Assembly: GCF_001955695.1 (NCBI RefSeq)
Contig: NZ_CP019236.1
Coordinates: 3,038,001 to 3,102,000, forward strand
Source of the DNA: Rhodoferax koreense
GTDB taxonomy: Bacteria; Pseudomonadota; Gammaproteobacteria; Burkholderiales; Burkholderiaceae_C
Reading direction: 5' to 3'
DNA length: 64,000 nucleotides
The stretch's first letter is position 1, and the number at the start of each line of letters is the position of its first letter. The notes beneath the pieces are model-generated. The model was not told the DNA's origin. It made no database searches and saw only the letters and a list, made by a program, of their open reading frames with translations. Below are positions 20,460-30,562 of this stretch, in pieces. The translations under genes and the position numbers were made by a program.

Positions 20460-20951
20460 CTAGACGCGCAGGATGCGTTCGCCGCGGCCGATGCCGCTGG
20501 AGCCGGTCCGCACCGTCTCCAGGATGGCGCTGCGGTCGATGGCTTCGAGGAAGGCGTCGTTCTTGGACTGGTCGCCGGTGAGCTCGATGGTGTAGCTCTT
20601 CTCGGTGACGTCGATGATGCGGCCGCGGAAGATGTCGGCCATGCGCTTCATCTCCTCGCGCTCCTTGCCGACGGCGCGCACCTTCACCATCATCAGCTCA
20701 CGTTCGGTATAGGCGCCTTCGCTCAGGTCGACCACCTTGACGACCTCGATGAGCCGGTTCAGATGCTTGGTGATCTGCTCGATGACGTCGTCCGAGCCAG
20801 AGGTCTGGATGGTCATGCGCGACAGGGTGGCGTCCTCGGTGGGCGCGACGGTCAGCGATTCGATGTTGTAGCCGCGCGCCGAGAACAGGCCGACGACGCG
20901 GGAAAGAGCGCCGGGCTCGTTTTCCAGCAGAACTGCAATGATGTGTTTCAT
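20460..20951 (-). CDS. ilvH: Acetolactate synthase small (regulatory) subunit
   Basis: 163 residues, starting at the ATG at 20951 (MKHIIAVLLENEPGALSRVVGLFS). The frame is open 13 codons further upstream, but the family start is here. It has an N-terminal ACT domain for valine feedback (GYNIESLTVAPTED) and a C-terminal domain ending GERILRV. It binds and activates IlvB and confers valine inhibition. It lies 145 bases after ilvB on the same strand. Confidence 0.96.
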   Translation of the reverse strand: MKHIIAVLLENEPGALSRVVGLFSARGYNIESLTVAPTEDATLSRMTIQTSGSDDVIEQITKHLNRLIEVVKVVDLSEGAYTERELMMVKVRAVGKEREEMKRMADIFRGRIIDVTEKSYTIELTGDQSKNDAFLEAIDRSAILETVRTGSSGIGRGERILRV

Positions 20952-21096
20952 GGTGTGTGATTCCTCTTTTCGCTGCCCTCCCCCGCACACGGTAATGTGC
21001 GGGCTCGGCAGGCAATAGATTCGTCAAAAAAGTTGATCGACTATCGAATCGATAGCAGCTGACGCAGATCAGATCTGCGTCGCAGCCATGATTCGC

Positions 21097-22911
21097 TTAA
21101 AGGTCTTCGCTGCCCAGCAGCATTTCGGTGATGCCCTTGCCGGCCTGCACCATCGGGAACACGTTCTCGGTGGGGTCGGTGCGGAAGTCCATGAACACCG
21201 TGCGGTCCTTCAGGCGGCGTGCCTCGCGCAGCGCGGGCTCCACATCTTCAGGGCGTTCGATCAACAGGCCGACGTGGCCATAGGCCTCGGCCAGCTTCAC
21301 AAAATTCGGCAGTGCGTCCATGTAGCTGCTGCTGTAGCGGCCGGCGTATTCCACCTCTTGCCACTGGCGCACCATGCCGAGGTAGCGGTTGTTCAGCGAG
21401 ACGATCTTGATCGGCGTGTTGTACTGCAGGCAGGTGGAGAGTTCCTGGATGCACATCTGCACCGAGCCCTCGCCCGTCACGCAGAAGACCTCGCTGTCGG
21501 GCTTGGCGAGCTTGATGCCCATGGCATAGGGAATGCCCACACCCATGGTGCCCAGGCCGCCGGAGTTGATCCAGCGGCGTGGCTCGTCGAACTTGTAGTA
21601 CTGCGCGGCCCACATCTGGTGCTGGCCGACGTCGGACGTGATGTAGGTGTCCGAATCCTTGGTCATGTTCCACAGCGTCTCGATCACACGCTGCGGCTTG
21701 ATCACGTCGCCCTTGCCCAGGCTGTATTTCATGCAGTCGCGCTTGCGCCAGCCATCGATCGTTTCCCACCAGCCGCCGAGCGCACCGGCATCGGGCTTCA
21801 GGCCGGATTCACGGATCATGCCGATGAGTTCGGTGAGCACGTCCTTGACGTCGCCGACGATCGGGATGTCCACGCGCACACGCTTGGAGATGCTCGACGG
21901 ATCGATGTCGATGTGGATGATCTTGCGTTCGTTCTGCGCGAAATGCTTGGGGTTGCCGATCACGCGGTCGTCGAAACGCGCGCCGACGGCCAGCAGCACG
22001 TCGCAGTGCTGCATCGCGTTGTTGGCCTCGATCGTGCCGTGCATGCCGAGCATGCCGAGGAACTTCGGATCGGACGCGGGATAGGCACCCAGGCCCATCA
22101 GCGTATTGGTGCACGGGTAGCCGAGCAGGTCGACCAGCGTGCGCAATTCCTGCGATGCATTGCTGAGGATCACGCCACCGCCGGTGTAGATGTAGGGCCG
22201 CTTGGCCGACATCAACAACTGCAGCGCCTTGCGGATCTGGCCGCCGTGGCCCTTGCGCACGGGGTTGTACGAACGCATTTCCAGGGTTTCGGGGTAACCA
22301 TGGAAAGCCGTCTTCTTGAAGGAAACGTCCTTCGGAATGTCGACCACCACAGGGCCCGGACGGCCGGTGCGCGCGATGTGGAAGGCCTTCTTCATCGTCG
22401 CGGCCAGATCGCGCACGTCCTTCACCAGGAAGTTGTGCTTGACGATGGGGCGGGTGATGCCGACGGTGTCGCATTCCTGGAAGGCATCCAGGCCGATCGC
22501 ATGCGTCGGCACCTGGCCGCTCACGATCACCATCGGGATGCTGTCCATGTAGGCCGTGGCGATGCCGGTCACGGCATTCGTGAGCCCCGGGCCGGAGGTG
22601 ACCAGGGCCACGCCAACGTCGCCGGTGGCGCGTGCATAACCGTCGGCAGCGTGCACCGCGGCCTGCTCGTGGCGCACCAGCACGTGTTGCATGGTGTCCT
22701 GCTTGTACAGGGCGTCGTAGATGTAGAGCACCGCGCCACCGGGATAACCCCAGATGTGCTTGACGTTTTCGGCCTGCAGGCACTTCACCAGGATTTCGGC
22801 GCCCATCAGTTCCTGCTGCGTAGATGCAGAAGCGGCGTTCGAACGGGAAGCATTTTGAGCTGCGGAGGACGCAGCGGCGGCCGAAGCGATTTCGGCTTTG
22901 GAGATTTCCAT
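21097..22911 (-). CDS. ilvB: Acetolactate synthase large (catalytic) subunit
   Basis: Thiamine-diphosphate enzyme joining two pyruvates, or pyruvate and 2-oxobutyrate, for valine/leucine or isoleucine. 604 residues. It has an Ala/Ser-rich N-terminal tail (about 30 residues), then the catalytic glutamate in LVRHEQAAVHAADGYARATG, the FAD-binding middle domain (GLGAYPASDPKFLGMLGMHG), and the ThDP motif GEGSVQMCIQELSTCLQYN. It is first in the ilvB-ilvH-ilvC run, with a leader of roughly 150 bases and a candidate extended -10 at 23064-23069. Confidence 0.97.
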   Translation of the reverse strand: MEISKAEIASAAAASSAAQNASRSNAASASTQQELMGAEILVKCLQAENVKHIWGYPGGAVLYIYDALYKQDTMQHVLVRHEQAAVHAADGYARATGDVGVALVTSGPGLTNAVTGIATAYMDSIPMVIVSGQVPTHAIGLDAFQECDTVGITRPIVKHNFLVKDVRDLAATMKKAFHIARTGRPGPVVVDIPKDVSFKKTAFHGYPETLEMRSYNPVRKGHGGQIRKALQLLMSAKRPYIYTGGGVILSNASQELRTLVDLLGYPCTNTLMGLGAYPASDPKFLGMLGMHGTIEANNAMQHCDVLLAVGARFDDRVIGNPKHFAQNERKIIHIDIDPSSISKRVRVDIPIVGDVKDVLTELIGMIRESGLKPDAGALGGWWETIDGWRKRDCMKYSLGKGDVIKPQRVIETLWNMTKDSDTYITSDVGQHQMWAAQYYKFDEPRRWINSGGLGTMGVGIPYAMGIKLAKPDSEVFCVTGEGSVQMCIQELSTCLQYNTPIKIVSLNNRYLGMVRQWQEVEYAGRYSSSYMDALPNFVKLAEAYGHVGLLIERPEDVEPALREARRLKDRTVFMDFRTDPTENVFPMVQAGKGITEMLLGSEDL

Positions 22912-23053
22912 GATGAACCTTTGTGAATTTCTCTAACGAAATACCTTGGGTGCTCTTTCACAGGACTCTTGTGGAGTTGTGTCAGAACTTGAGACCAGAG
23001 GCCATGAGCGCGCTGCTTGCATCGCCGGACCTTGACCCGTTTGCCTTTTGACT

Positions 23054-23132
23054 TGCAGCGCGCATTATGGCATTACTGCGCAGTCGCCCGCGTCCGCGAT
23101 GCGTAAAAAATTGCGCAGGGGTGCCATAATCC
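23054..23132. promoter_or_regulatory. Divergent promoter region with mirrored TGCGCAG-N4-GCCATAAT elements
   Basis: On the minus strand CTGCGCAGTAATGCCATAAT (towards ilvB) and on the plus strand TTGCGCAGGGGTGCCATAAT (towards the sigma factor gene) match at 16 of 20 positions. The two copies point away from each other, 31 bases apart. Each CATAAT preceded by TGC resembles an extended -10 box. No good -35 box is seen at 17 bases for either. The TGCGCA palindrome at a fixed distance could be a shared regulator site. Confidence 0.55.
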
Positions 23133-23172
23133 GGCCGCCCCCACACCGACCAGCCCCTGCGGATTGCACCTC

Positions 23173-23739
23173 TTGGCCACCGAACGAGAACTCTCAGACT
23201 TCCTGAAAAGCGTCGAAAAACGTGCGTTCAAACGCTCGGTGTATCACGTACGCAACGAAGAATCGGCGCTGGATATCGTCCAGGACAGCATGATGAAGCT
23301 TGCGGAACACTACGGCGACAAGCCCGCCGAAGAGTTGCCGATGCTGTTCCAGCGCATCCTGTCCAACTGCACGCTCGACTGGTTCCGCCGGCAGAAAACA
23401 CGCAATGCGCTGTTCTCCAACATGAGCGATTTCGAGTCGGCCGGCGAGGACGGCGATTTCGACCTGCTTGAAACCTTGCGGGTGCTCGACGACTCCGAGC
23501 GAACGGAGAGCGCCGAAGACACCACGAGGCGGGCGCAGATCTTGCGTGAAATCGAGGCGCAGATCCAGGAATTGCCCGGACGTCAACGGGAAGCGTTTTT
23601 GATGCGTTACTGGGAGGAAATGGACGTGGCCGAGACGGCGACGGCCATGGGCTGCTCCGAAGGCAGCGTCAAGACGCACTGCTCCAGGGCCGTGCACGCT
23701 CTCAGCAAGGCACTGAAGGCACGAGGAATACATTTATGA
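23173..23739 (+). CDS. ECF-type RNA polymerase sigma factor
   Basis: About 188 residues, starting at a TTG (23173, MATERELSDFLKSV) or a TTG nine bases earlier. Region 2 is visible as NEESALDIVQDSMMKLAEHY and the CTLDWFRRQKTRNAL stretch. Region 4 is visible as IQELPGRQREAFLMRYWEEMDVAETATAMGCSEGSVKTH, the helix-turn-helix for the -35 element. It overlaps the DUF3619 gene by four bases. The downstream membrane protein with one central span could act as an anti-sigma-like partner, though it has no recognisable zinc anti-sigma domain. The regulon is unknown. Confidence 0.9.
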   Translation: MATERELSDFLKSVEKRAFKRSVYHVRNEESALDIVQDSMMKLAEHYGDKPAEELPMLFQRILSNCTLDWFRRQKTRNALFSNMSDFESAGEDGDFDLLETLRVLDDSERTESAEDTTRRAQILREIEAQIQELPGRQREAFLMRYWEEMDVAETATAMGCSEGSVKTHCSRAVHALSKALKARGIHL

Positions 23740-24188
23740 CCAACACAGACGAATCCAGGGCGATGGCCCGGCAGGACCGCTTCGCGGCCGAGCTCACGGC
23801 ACGGCTGTCCGATGGTGCGGCCGAATTGCCCTACGACATTTCCGAACGGCTGCGCGCCGCGCGCATGCAGGCCGTGGCCAAGCGCAAGGTGGCGGTGAGC
23901 GTGCGCACGGCGTCCAGCGCGGTGGCCCAGGGCGGCGCCGCAGCCTTGACGTTCGGCGACGAAGAGGAAACCGGTTGGCTCAATCGCCTGGCGTCGTTCC
24001 TGCCGCTGTTTGCGCTGGTCGCCGGGTTGCTGGTCATCCAGTTCGTGCAGGACGACAACCGCATCCGGGATCTTGCCGAAGTGGACTCAGCGCTGCTCAC
24101 CGATGACCTGCCGACGGCGGCCTATACCGATCCCGGCTTCCTCCAGTATCTCAAGTCGAGTTTCGACGCGAATCAGAAAACACAGTGA
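23736..24188 (+). CDS. DUF3619 family single-span membrane protein
   Basis: 150 residues. A charged N-terminal half with DISERLRAARMQAVAKRK is followed by one clear membrane segment (about residues 86-106, LASFLPLFALVAGLLVIQF) and a short acidic C-terminal tail. This matches DUF3619, which follows a sigma factor gene across Burkholderiales. The position and topology suggest an anti-sigma role, which is inference. It overlaps the sigma gene by four bases and the DUF3106 gene by four. Confidence 0.88.
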   Translation: MTNTDESRAMARQDRFAAELTARLSDGAAELPYDISERLRAARMQAVAKRKVAVSVRTASSAVAQGGAAALTFGDEEETGWLNRLASFLPLFALVAGLLVIQFVQDDNRIRDLAEVDSALLTDDLPTAAYTDPGFLQYLKSSFDANQKTQ

Positions 24189-24904
24189 CCCAGCGCGCGT
24201 TCCGGATGCCCATTTTTGTGCCGAGTCCACATGGGCCGAGTGCTTTGATCGCGTTGTGCCTGGCCGCCATTACGGCTCTCGCAGGCAGTGCAGTCAAGGC
24301 ACAGACCCTCGATTCGGACTCGACCTTTCGCGTGGCGCCGCCTCCACCCGTCCGGCCTGCGGCATCCACGCCCATTCCCGGGCAGACCAGCCGTCCAGTC
24401 ACCGTCGCCAAGCCCGAATGGAAAGACGTGCATCCGGCGCAGCAGCGCGCGCTGCAGCCGCTGGCAGCCATCTGGAACCCGCTGAGTGAAACCCAAAAAC
24501 GCAAGTGGCTGGCCATCTCGGCCAATTTCGAGAAGTTGCCCCCTGCCGAACAGACCAAGCTGCAGGAGCGCATGCGCGAATGGGTGTTGCTGAGTCCCGC
24601 CCAGCGCAACCTGGCGCGGCTGAATTTCGCCGAGACAAAACAGCTTTCCTTGAAAGAAAAACAGGCCAAGTGGGAGGCCTACCAGGCCTTGAGCAAGGAA
24701 GAAAAAGAAAAACTCGCTGGCCAAGCGATCAAGCCGCGCGTCGGCGCGGCGACCACCATCAAACCTGCGCCCAAGCAAAAACTCGTCACGGCAACGGCCA
24801 ATCCGGCCCCGAATGCCGCGACCAAGGCCTCCGCGCCGCATGTGCTGCCGGTCGAGCCCTTGCGCAAGGTCGATCGCAATACGCTGCTGCCTCAGCAACC
24901 TTGA
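24185..24904 (+). CDS. DUF3106 domain protein, secreted or membrane-anchored
   Basis: 239 residues from a GTG that overlaps the DUF3619 stop (GTGA). It has an N-terminal hydrophobic segment (about residues 20-38) ending VKAQ, then a Pro-rich linker. The DUF3106 core follows, with repeated short motifs ending in W (WKDVHPAQQRAL, WNPLSETQKRKWLAIS, WVLLSPAQRNLARLNF, WEAYQALSKEEKEKL). The last 60 residues are basic and low in complexity. The helical repeats resemble the CpxP/Spy-like periplasmic stress proteins in style. Function is unknown; the operon suggests envelope stress. Confidence 0.87.
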   Translation: MTQRAFRMPIFVPSPHGPSALIALCLAAITALAGSAVKAQTLDSDSTFRVAPPPPVRPAASTPIPGQTSRPVTVAKPEWKDVHPAQQRALQPLAAIWNPLSETQKRKWLAISANFEKLPPAEQTKLQERMREWVLLSPAQRNLARLNFAETKQLSLKEKQAKWEAYQALSKEEKEKLAGQAIKPRVGAATTIKPAPKQKLVTATANPAPNAATKASAPHVLPVEPLRKVDRNTLLPQQP

Positions 24905-24962
24905 GCCCAGCCGGCGGCGGCCGCGGTAAGCTCTCGGGTTTTCACCGCCGCAGTCCCCTCTC

Positions 24963-25499
24963 ATGGTTTTTGCATCCAGTGCGCCCGACAACGGCGACGC
25001 CCTTTCACCGCCCGCGCTGGTCGCCCCCGGCCTGCGCCGACGCATGGCCTGCTGGACCTACGAGGGTCTGCTGATGTTCGGTGTGGTGTTCATTGCGGGC
25101 TACCTGTTCGGCGCATTGAGCCAGACCCGCAATGCGCTGGACAACCGGCATGGCCTGCAGGCCTTTCTGTTCGTGATCTTCGGCATCTACTTCACCTGGT
25201 TCTGGGCCAAGGGACAGACCTTGGCGATGAAGACCTGGGACATCCGGGTGCTCGATCGGCTCGGCCGCCCCGTCACACAGCCGCGGGCATTGTTGCGCTA
25301 CGCACTGAGCTGGCTGTGGTTCCTTCCGCCGCTGGCGGCGATGGCGCCCTTCACGCTCAGCGCCGGGGAAACGGTGGTGATCATGCTGGGCTGGGTCGCA
25401 GTCTGGGCGCTGCTGAGCCGCTTCCATCCGCAGCGCCAGTTCTGGCACGACGCGCTGGCGGGCACCCGCCTAGTGACGTCCCCGCCACTGAGTCGCTGA
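24963..25499 (+). CDS. RDD family membrane protein
   Basis: 178 residues with three to four hydrophobic segments. The first RDD arginine/aspartate region is GLRRRMACWTYEGLLMFGVVF and the second is MKTWDIRVLDRLGRPVTQPRALLRY, typical of the family. RDD proteins are small integral membrane proteins, some linked to ion exchange; the role here is unknown. It follows the DUF3106 gene by 58 bases. Confidence 0.88.
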   Translation: MVFASSAPDNGDALSPPALVAPGLRRRMACWTYEGLLMFGVVFIAGYLFGALSQTRNALDNRHGLQAFLFVIFGIYFTWFWAKGQTLAMKTWDIRVLDRLGRPVTQPRALLRYALSWLWFLPPLAAMAPFTLSAGETVVIMLGWVAVWALLSRFHPQRQFWHDALAGTRLVTSPPLSR

Positions 25500-25560
25500 A
25501 TCCCGCGCGCGCGGCTTCGCGCGCGGCGTTTCGGTCATGAAGCTCGGCGACAATCCTGCG

Positions 25561-25962
25561 ATGTCTTCCCCTCCACTGAACCCCGAAACCAACGCCCAGA
25601 AATCCCGTACCGGGCTCGATCGTGTCTGGCATGCGGCCGGTTATTCCTGGGCCGGACTCCGCGCCGGCTGGGGCGAGACCGCCTTCCGCCAGGAAGTCAT
25701 TGCCGCCGTCGTATTGCTGCCCGCGGCGGTCTGGCTGGCTTCGGGATGGGTCGAATTCTCGCTGCTGGCCGGCTCCGTGCTGCTGGTGATGATCGTCGAA
25801 CTGCTCAACACAGGCATCGAGACCGCCATCGACCGGATCGGGCCGGAGTGGCACGATCTGTCCAAGCGCGCCAAGGACATGGGCAGCGCCGCCGTCCTGT
25901 TGAGTCTATTGCTGTGCGGCCTGACCTGGGCCGGCGCCCTCCTCCATAAATTCCTGTCATGA
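25561..25962 (+). CDS. dgkA: Diacylglycerol kinase (prokaryotic DgkA)
   Basis: Phosphorylates diacylglycerol to phosphatidate, recycling the lipid released by envelope sugar transfer. About 133 residues with three membrane spans. The DgkA signature ELLNTGIETAIDRIGPEWHDLSKRAKDMGSAAV contains the catalytic glutamate and the metal-site residues. Two in-frame ATGs are possible, 25537 and 25561; neither has a good ribosome site. The shorter start leaves a hydrophilic N-terminus of the usual size. It overlaps the next gene by four bases. Confidence 0.93.
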   Translation: MSSPPLNPETNAQKSRTGLDRVWHAAGYSWAGLRAGWGETAFRQEVIAAVVLLPAAVWLASGWVEFSLLAGSVLLVMIVELLNTGIETAIDRIGPEWHDLSKRAKDMGSAAVLLSLLLCGLTWAGALLHKFLS

Positions 25963-26558
25963 ACCTGTCCGCTCCTGCCTTTTCCCTTTGCGTCTACTGC
26001 GGCTCGCGCACCGGCCATCAGCCCGAATTCGCCGAGGTAGCGCGCCAAGTCGGCCGATGGATCGGCGAACGCGGCGGCCAACTGGTCTACGGCGGCGGCC
26101 ACAACGGCTTGATGGGCCTGCTGGCCGACGCGACGCTGGCGGCGGGTGGGCGTGTCGTTGGCGTGATTCCGAAAGCACTGGTCGAGAAGGAATGGGCGCA
26201 CCGCGGCTGCACCGAACTGCACATCGTCGACAACATGCACCAGCGCAAGGCGATGATGGCCGAGCGTGCCGACGCGTTCCTGGCGCTGCCTGGCGGCATC
26301 GGCACCATGGAAGAGTTCTTCGAGGTCTGGACCTGGCGCCAGCTCGGCTACCACGACAAACCGGTCGGCCTCTTGAACACGGCCGGTTTCTACGACAGCC
26401 TGCTGGCCTTCCTGAACTCGGCCGTTTCGTCGGGCTTCATGAACGATTGGCAGATGGATCTGGTCACCAGCGGCGTCGACACCCCCGCGCTGCTGCAGCA
26501 ACTGGTGCAGTCCGCCGGCACAACCAGCCCGGCTGAACAGCTGCGCGACGTGATTTAA
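25959..26558 (+). CDS. LOG family protein (TIGR00730)
   Basis: 199 residues, Rossmann-like fold. The family motif PGGIGTMEEFFEVWTWRQLG is complete, with FCVYCGSR-like FSLCVYCGSRTG at the start and LVYGGGHNGLMG near residue 50. Family members are cytokinin-type nucleoside 5'-monophosphate phosphoribohydrolases (Lonely Guy) and related nucleotide hydrolases. The bacterial housekeeping form may simply cleave AMP to adenine. It is coupled to dgkA by ATGA. Confidence 0.92.
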   Translation: MNLSAPAFSLCVYCGSRTGHQPEFAEVARQVGRWIGERGGQLVYGGGHNGLMGLLADATLAAGGRVVGVIPKALVEKEWAHRGCTELHIVDNMHQRKAMMAERADAFLALPGGIGTMEEFFEVWTWRQLGYHDKPVGLLNTAGFYDSLLAFLNSAVSSGFMNDWQMDLVTSGVDTPALLQQLVQSAGTTSPAEQLRDVI

Positions 26559-26585
26559 AGAAAAAGCAGACGGGCGGCAAGGTGA

Positions 26586-26610
26586 GTGATCGGCCTTGTG
26601 GGCCGATCAC
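26586..26610. terminator. Hairpin between convergent LOG gene and glnB
   Basis: A perfect 10-bp inverted repeat, GTGATCGGCC and its complement, with a TTGTG loop, 28 bases after the LOG gene stop and 28 bases after the glnB stop. A short A/T-rich stretch lies on one side but there is no proper T-run. It probably acts as a bidirectional transcript end. Confidence 0.5.
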
Positions 26611-26638
26611 CTGGCGACAAGCCAACCCGCAATCGAAC

Positions 26639-26995
<357 letters not shown>

Positions 26996-27106
26996 TCAAA
27001 TATCGATGCGAAAAAACGTTCTCGTCATAGGATAGCAACAATCACGGTCCCTCGGCCGGGTTGCATCGAATTCCAGCGCGCAGCCAGCCTGGCTTTCGAT
27101 GCCCGA

Positions 27107-29173
27107 TCAGGCCTGCGGCACCCGCTCCAGTTCTTCGAGCCACACCGTGGCATCGGAATCGCTGGGCGCACGCCAGTCGCCGCGCGGCGACAGTGAGCCG
27201 CCATTGCCCACCTTAGGCGCATTCGGGACGCAACTTCGCTTGAACTGGCTGCCCTTGAAGAATCGCTGCACGAAGATGCGCAGTGTGGCCCGCAGCGCAG
27301 CCAGCGGGTACTCGTTGCGGGTCACCTTCTCATCGTCGGGCCACTCACCCTTGGTGCGATCGGACCAGGCGGACTGCGCGAGGAAGGCGATCTTCGACGG
27401 CGCGAAGCCATAACGCAGCACGTAGTAGAGGTTGAAATCCTGCAATTCGTAGGGGCCGATGGTTGACTCGGTGCTCTGGATCGCGCCAGTCGTTGCCGAG
27501 GCCGGCACCAGTTCGGGGCTGATCTCCGTGTCCAGGATCGCCAGCATCACCTCGCGGCCGCCATCGCCGGCCTGGCCGATCTGCCCCGTCTCCGCAACCC
27601 AGCGCACCAGGTACCGGATCAGCGTCTTGGGCACGCTGGCGTTCACGTTGTAATGCGACATGTGGTCGCCCACGCCATAGGTGCACCAGCCCAGCGCGAG
27701 TTCGCTGAGGTCACCCGTGCCCACCACCAGCGCGGCCTGGTGGTTGGCCAGCCGGAACAGGTGGTTGGTGCGTTCGCCGGCCTGCACATTCTCGAACGTG
27801 ACGTCGTAGACCGGCTTGCCTTCGGCATAGGGATGGCCGAGGTCCTTGAGCATCTGCTCGCAGCTCGGCCGGATGTCGATCTCGCGTGCCGTGCAGCCCA
27901 CGGCGTCCATCAGGTGCCGGGCCTGGTCGAGCGTGCGCGCGCTGGTGGCAAAGCCGGGCATGGTGTAGGCCAGGATGTTGGCGCGCGGCAGGCCGAGCCG
28001 GTCCATGGCTTTCGCGCACACCAGCAGCGCATGGGTCGAGTCCAGCCCGCCGGACACGCCGATGACCAGCTTCTTGATGCCGCTGGACACCAGCCGCTGG
28101 ACCAGGGCCTGCACCTGGATGCTGTAGACCTCCTCGCAGCGCTCGTCGCGCCGGCTGTGGTCTGCGGGCACATAGGGAAATCGCTCGACCCTTCGCTCCA
28201 GGGGCAATGCCTTCGCCCGGCCGATCCCGGCGATGAAGGTGTTGTCCCGAAAACCGCGCAGTTGCACCGCATGCAGCTGGGCCGACTGGCCGAAGCTGGT
28301 CTGGCGCATGCGTTCGCGCGACACGCGCTCGAGGTCGATGTCGCCATACACGATGTGGGAGTCCATCGCGAACCGCGCGGACTCGGCGATGAATTCGCCG
28401 TTCTCGTAGATCAGGGCCTGGCCGTCCCACGCCAGGTCGGTCGTCGATTCCCCCTGGCCCGCCGACGAATAGACGTAGGCCGCGAGGCAGCGTGCCGACT
28501 GCTGAGCCACGAGCTGGTGGCGGTAACGCGACTTGCCGACCGTGACGTTCGAGGCCGACAGGTTCACCAGCACCGTCGCACCGGCGAGCGCGCCGTAGCA
28601 GGATGGCGGGATCGGCGTCCACACGTCTTCGCAGATCTCCACGTGGAAGCGGAAAAACGGCATGTCGGCGGCCGAGAAGATCTGCTGCGCACCGAATGGC
28701 ACGGTTTGTCCGAGCAGGCTGATCTCGGTCGAAGTCGCCTGGTCGGCCGAATTGAATTGCCGCGCCTCGTAGAACTCGCCGTAGTTCGGCAGGTAGGTCT
28801 TGGGCACGATGCCGAGCAAGCGCCCGCGCTGCACCACCACCGCGCAATTGAAAAGCCGGTGGTCGACCCGCAACGGCACGCCCACCACCATCACGATGGC
28901 CAGCTCTCGCGAGGCTTGGAGCACCGCGGCCAAGGCCTCTTCACAGGCATCGAGCAGCGCGCGCTGGTGGAACAGGTCGTCGCAACTGTAGGCCGACAAC
29001 CCCAGCTCGGGAAACGCGATCAGCCCGGCACCGCGTGCTTCGGCCTCGAGCGTCAGGCGGATCGTCTCGGCCGCATTGGCCTTGGGATCGGCGACCAGGC
29101 AGCGCGGGATGCCGACGGCCACCCGCGCGAAATCGTGGCTGTAGAGGTTGTGGAAATTGAAATCGTTCTTCAT
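27107..29173 (-). CDS. nadE: Glutamine-dependent NAD+ synthetase
   Basis: Amidates nicotinic acid adenine dinucleotide to NAD+. 688 residues: an N-terminal nitrilase-type glutaminase domain with the E-K-C triad ([37 protein letters not shown]), then the synthetase domain from about residue 345 with the PP-loop [16 protein letters not shown]. The length is typical of the large glutamine-using form. The [25 protein letters not shown] segment near the C-terminus is characteristic. Co-directional with glnB, linking nitrogen status and NAD supply. Confidence 0.96.
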   Translation of the reverse strand: MKNDFNFHNLYSHDFARVAVGIPRCLVADPKANAAETIRLTLEAEARGAGLIAFPELGLSAYSCDDLFHQRALLDACEEALAAVLQASRELAIVMVVGVPLRVDHRLFNCAVVVQRGRLLGIVPKTYLPNYGEFYEARQFNSADQATSTEISLLGQTVPFGAQQIFSAADMPFFRFHVEICEDVWTPIPPSCYGALAGATVLVNLSASNVTVGKSRYRHQLVAQQSARCLAAYVYSSAGQGESTTDLAWDGQALIYENGEFIAESARFAMDSHIVYGDIDLERVSRERMRQTSFGQSAQLHAVQLRGFRDNTFIAGIGRAKALPLERRVERFPYVPADHSRRDERCEEVYSIQVQALVQRLVSSGIKKLVIGVSGGLDSTHALLVCAKAMDRLGLPRANILAYTMPGFATSARTLDQARHLMDAVGCTAREIDIRPSCEQMLKDLGHPYAEGKPVYDVTFENVQAGERTNHLFRLANHQAALVVGTGDLSELALGWCTYGVGDHMSHYNVNASVPKTLIRYLVRWVAETGQIGQAGDGGREVMLAILDTEISPELVPASATTGAIQSTESTIGPYELQDFNLYYVLRYGFAPSKIAFLAQSAWSDRTKGEWPDDEKVTRNEYPLAALRATLRIFVQRFFKGSQFKRSCVPNAPKVGNGGSLSPRGDWRAPSDSDATVWLEELERVPQA

Positions 29174-29350
29174 GCTGGTTGCGCTGCCGTCACCGAAAAG
29201 AGGTTGGGAGTCTGCCCTTAACCCCGTTCACCCCGCGGGCCACTGGTTTCGCGGCATCATCAGGGACAGAACGAAGAGACCTTAGACGTTTGAGATTCAT
29301 GCCAACACCACCATCCACGGCCTCGGCCGTCGGCACGAGGAGGGCGCGTC

Positions 29351-30562
29351 ATGCCTGCGCTTGATTATGTCACCCGGGTGCTGAATGCGCCGGGCGAGAT
29401 CGCCGCCGCGCAGTGGAACGCCCTGCTCGCGCTGCAGGCCGAACCGAGCCCCTTCATGCGCCACGAGTACCTGGCCGCGATGCACGAGAGCGGCAGTGCC
29501 ATGCCCGAAACCGGCTGGACACCGCGCTTCGTCACGCTGTGGCGCGGCGACGTGCTGCAGGCGGCGTGCGCGCTGTACCTCAAGGCGCATTCCTACGGCG
29601 AATACGTCTTCGACTGGGCCTGGGCCAACGCCTACCAGCAGCACCGCGTGCCGTACTACCCCAAGGGCCTGATCGCGGCGCCTTTCACGCCCGTGCCGGG
29701 CACGCGGCTGCTCGCGCGCGACGAGGCGGCGCGTGCGGCGCTGGTCCAGGCGGTCATCGCCTTGTGCGGGGACGAAGGCCTCTCTTCGCTGCACATGTTG
29801 TTTGCGGGCGATGCGGACGTGGCCGCGGCCAGCCAGGCCGGGATGATGCTCAGGCACACCGTGCAGTTCCACTGGAAGAACGCCGCGCCCTCGTCTCGCC
29901 AATTCACCAGCTTCGATGATTTCCTCACCAGCCTGAACCAGGAGAAACGCAAGAAGATCCGCCAGGAACGACGCAAGGTGGCCGAGGCCGGTGTCACGTT
30001 CCGTTGGGCGCGTGGCGCCGACATCGCCGCTGGCGACTGGGATTTCTTCTACCGCTGCTACGAGCGCACCTACCTCGAACACGGTAACGCGCCCTACCTG
30101 AGCCGCGACTTTTTCCGGCGCATGGCGGCCACGATGCCCGAGAACTGGTTGCTGTTCGTCGCCGAACGGCCGTCGGCGCGCGGCCCGGTCGCCATCGCCA
30201 CGAGCCTGGTCGCGCTTGGCAGCGAACCTGCAGCCGGCGGCGCGGATTCAGGCACCACGCAGGTCGCGTATGGCCGCTATTGGGGCGCGCTGGAGCGCGT
30301 GGATTGCCTGCATTTCGAGGCCTGCTATTACCAGCCGCTGGCTTGGTGCATCGAACACGGCTTTCACCGCTTCGAAGGTGGTGCGCAAGGCGAACACAAG
30401 ATGGCGCGGGCCCTGCTGCCAGTGAAGACCACCAGCGCCCACTGGCTCGCCCATCCCGCCTTCGCAGATGCGGTGGAACGCTTCCTGGAGCGCGAAGGCC
30501 AGGGCATCTCGGAATACATGGAAGCGCTGGAGCAGCGCAACCCCTTCAGAGCCGCGGGCTAG
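29351..30562 (+). CDS. FemAB-like GNAT-fold acyltransferase (DUF482)
   Basis: 403 residues. It matches the FemAB-like family formerly called DUF482 (peptidogalycan biosynthesis protein). The first half includes [23 protein letters not shown] and [14 protein letters not shown]. The second contains [21 protein letters not shown] and [32 protein letters not shown], the family's most conserved block. No signal peptide. The role is unproven; aminoacyl or acyl transfer to an envelope or small-molecule acceptor is the usual guess. The 3' end overlaps the convergent chemoreceptor gene by four bases. Confidence 0.88.
   Translation: MPALDYVTRVLNAPGEIAAAQWNALLALQAEPSPFMRHEYLAAMHESGSAMPETGWTPRFVTLWRGDVLQAACALYLKAHSYGEYVFDWAWANAYQQHRVPYYPKGLIAAPFTPVPGTRLLARDEAARAALVQAVIALCGDEGLSSLHMLFAGDADVAAASQAGMMLRHTVQFHWKNAAPSSRQFTSFDDFLTSLNQEKRKKIRQERRKVAEAGVTFRWARGADIAAGDWDFFYRCYERTYLEHGNAPYLSRDFFRRMAATMPENWLLFVAERPSARGPVAIATSLVALGSEPAAGGADSGTTQVAYGRYWGALERVDCLHFEACYYQPLAWCIEHGFHRFEGGAQGEHKMARALLPVKTTSAHWLAHPAFADAVERFLEREGQGISEYMEALEQRNPFRAAG

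Noticed and set aside
22912..23060. Leader peptide or attenuator before ilvB
   Set aside because: Short ATG frames exist in the leader, but none is rich in Leu, Ile or Val codons and no terminator with a T-run is present.
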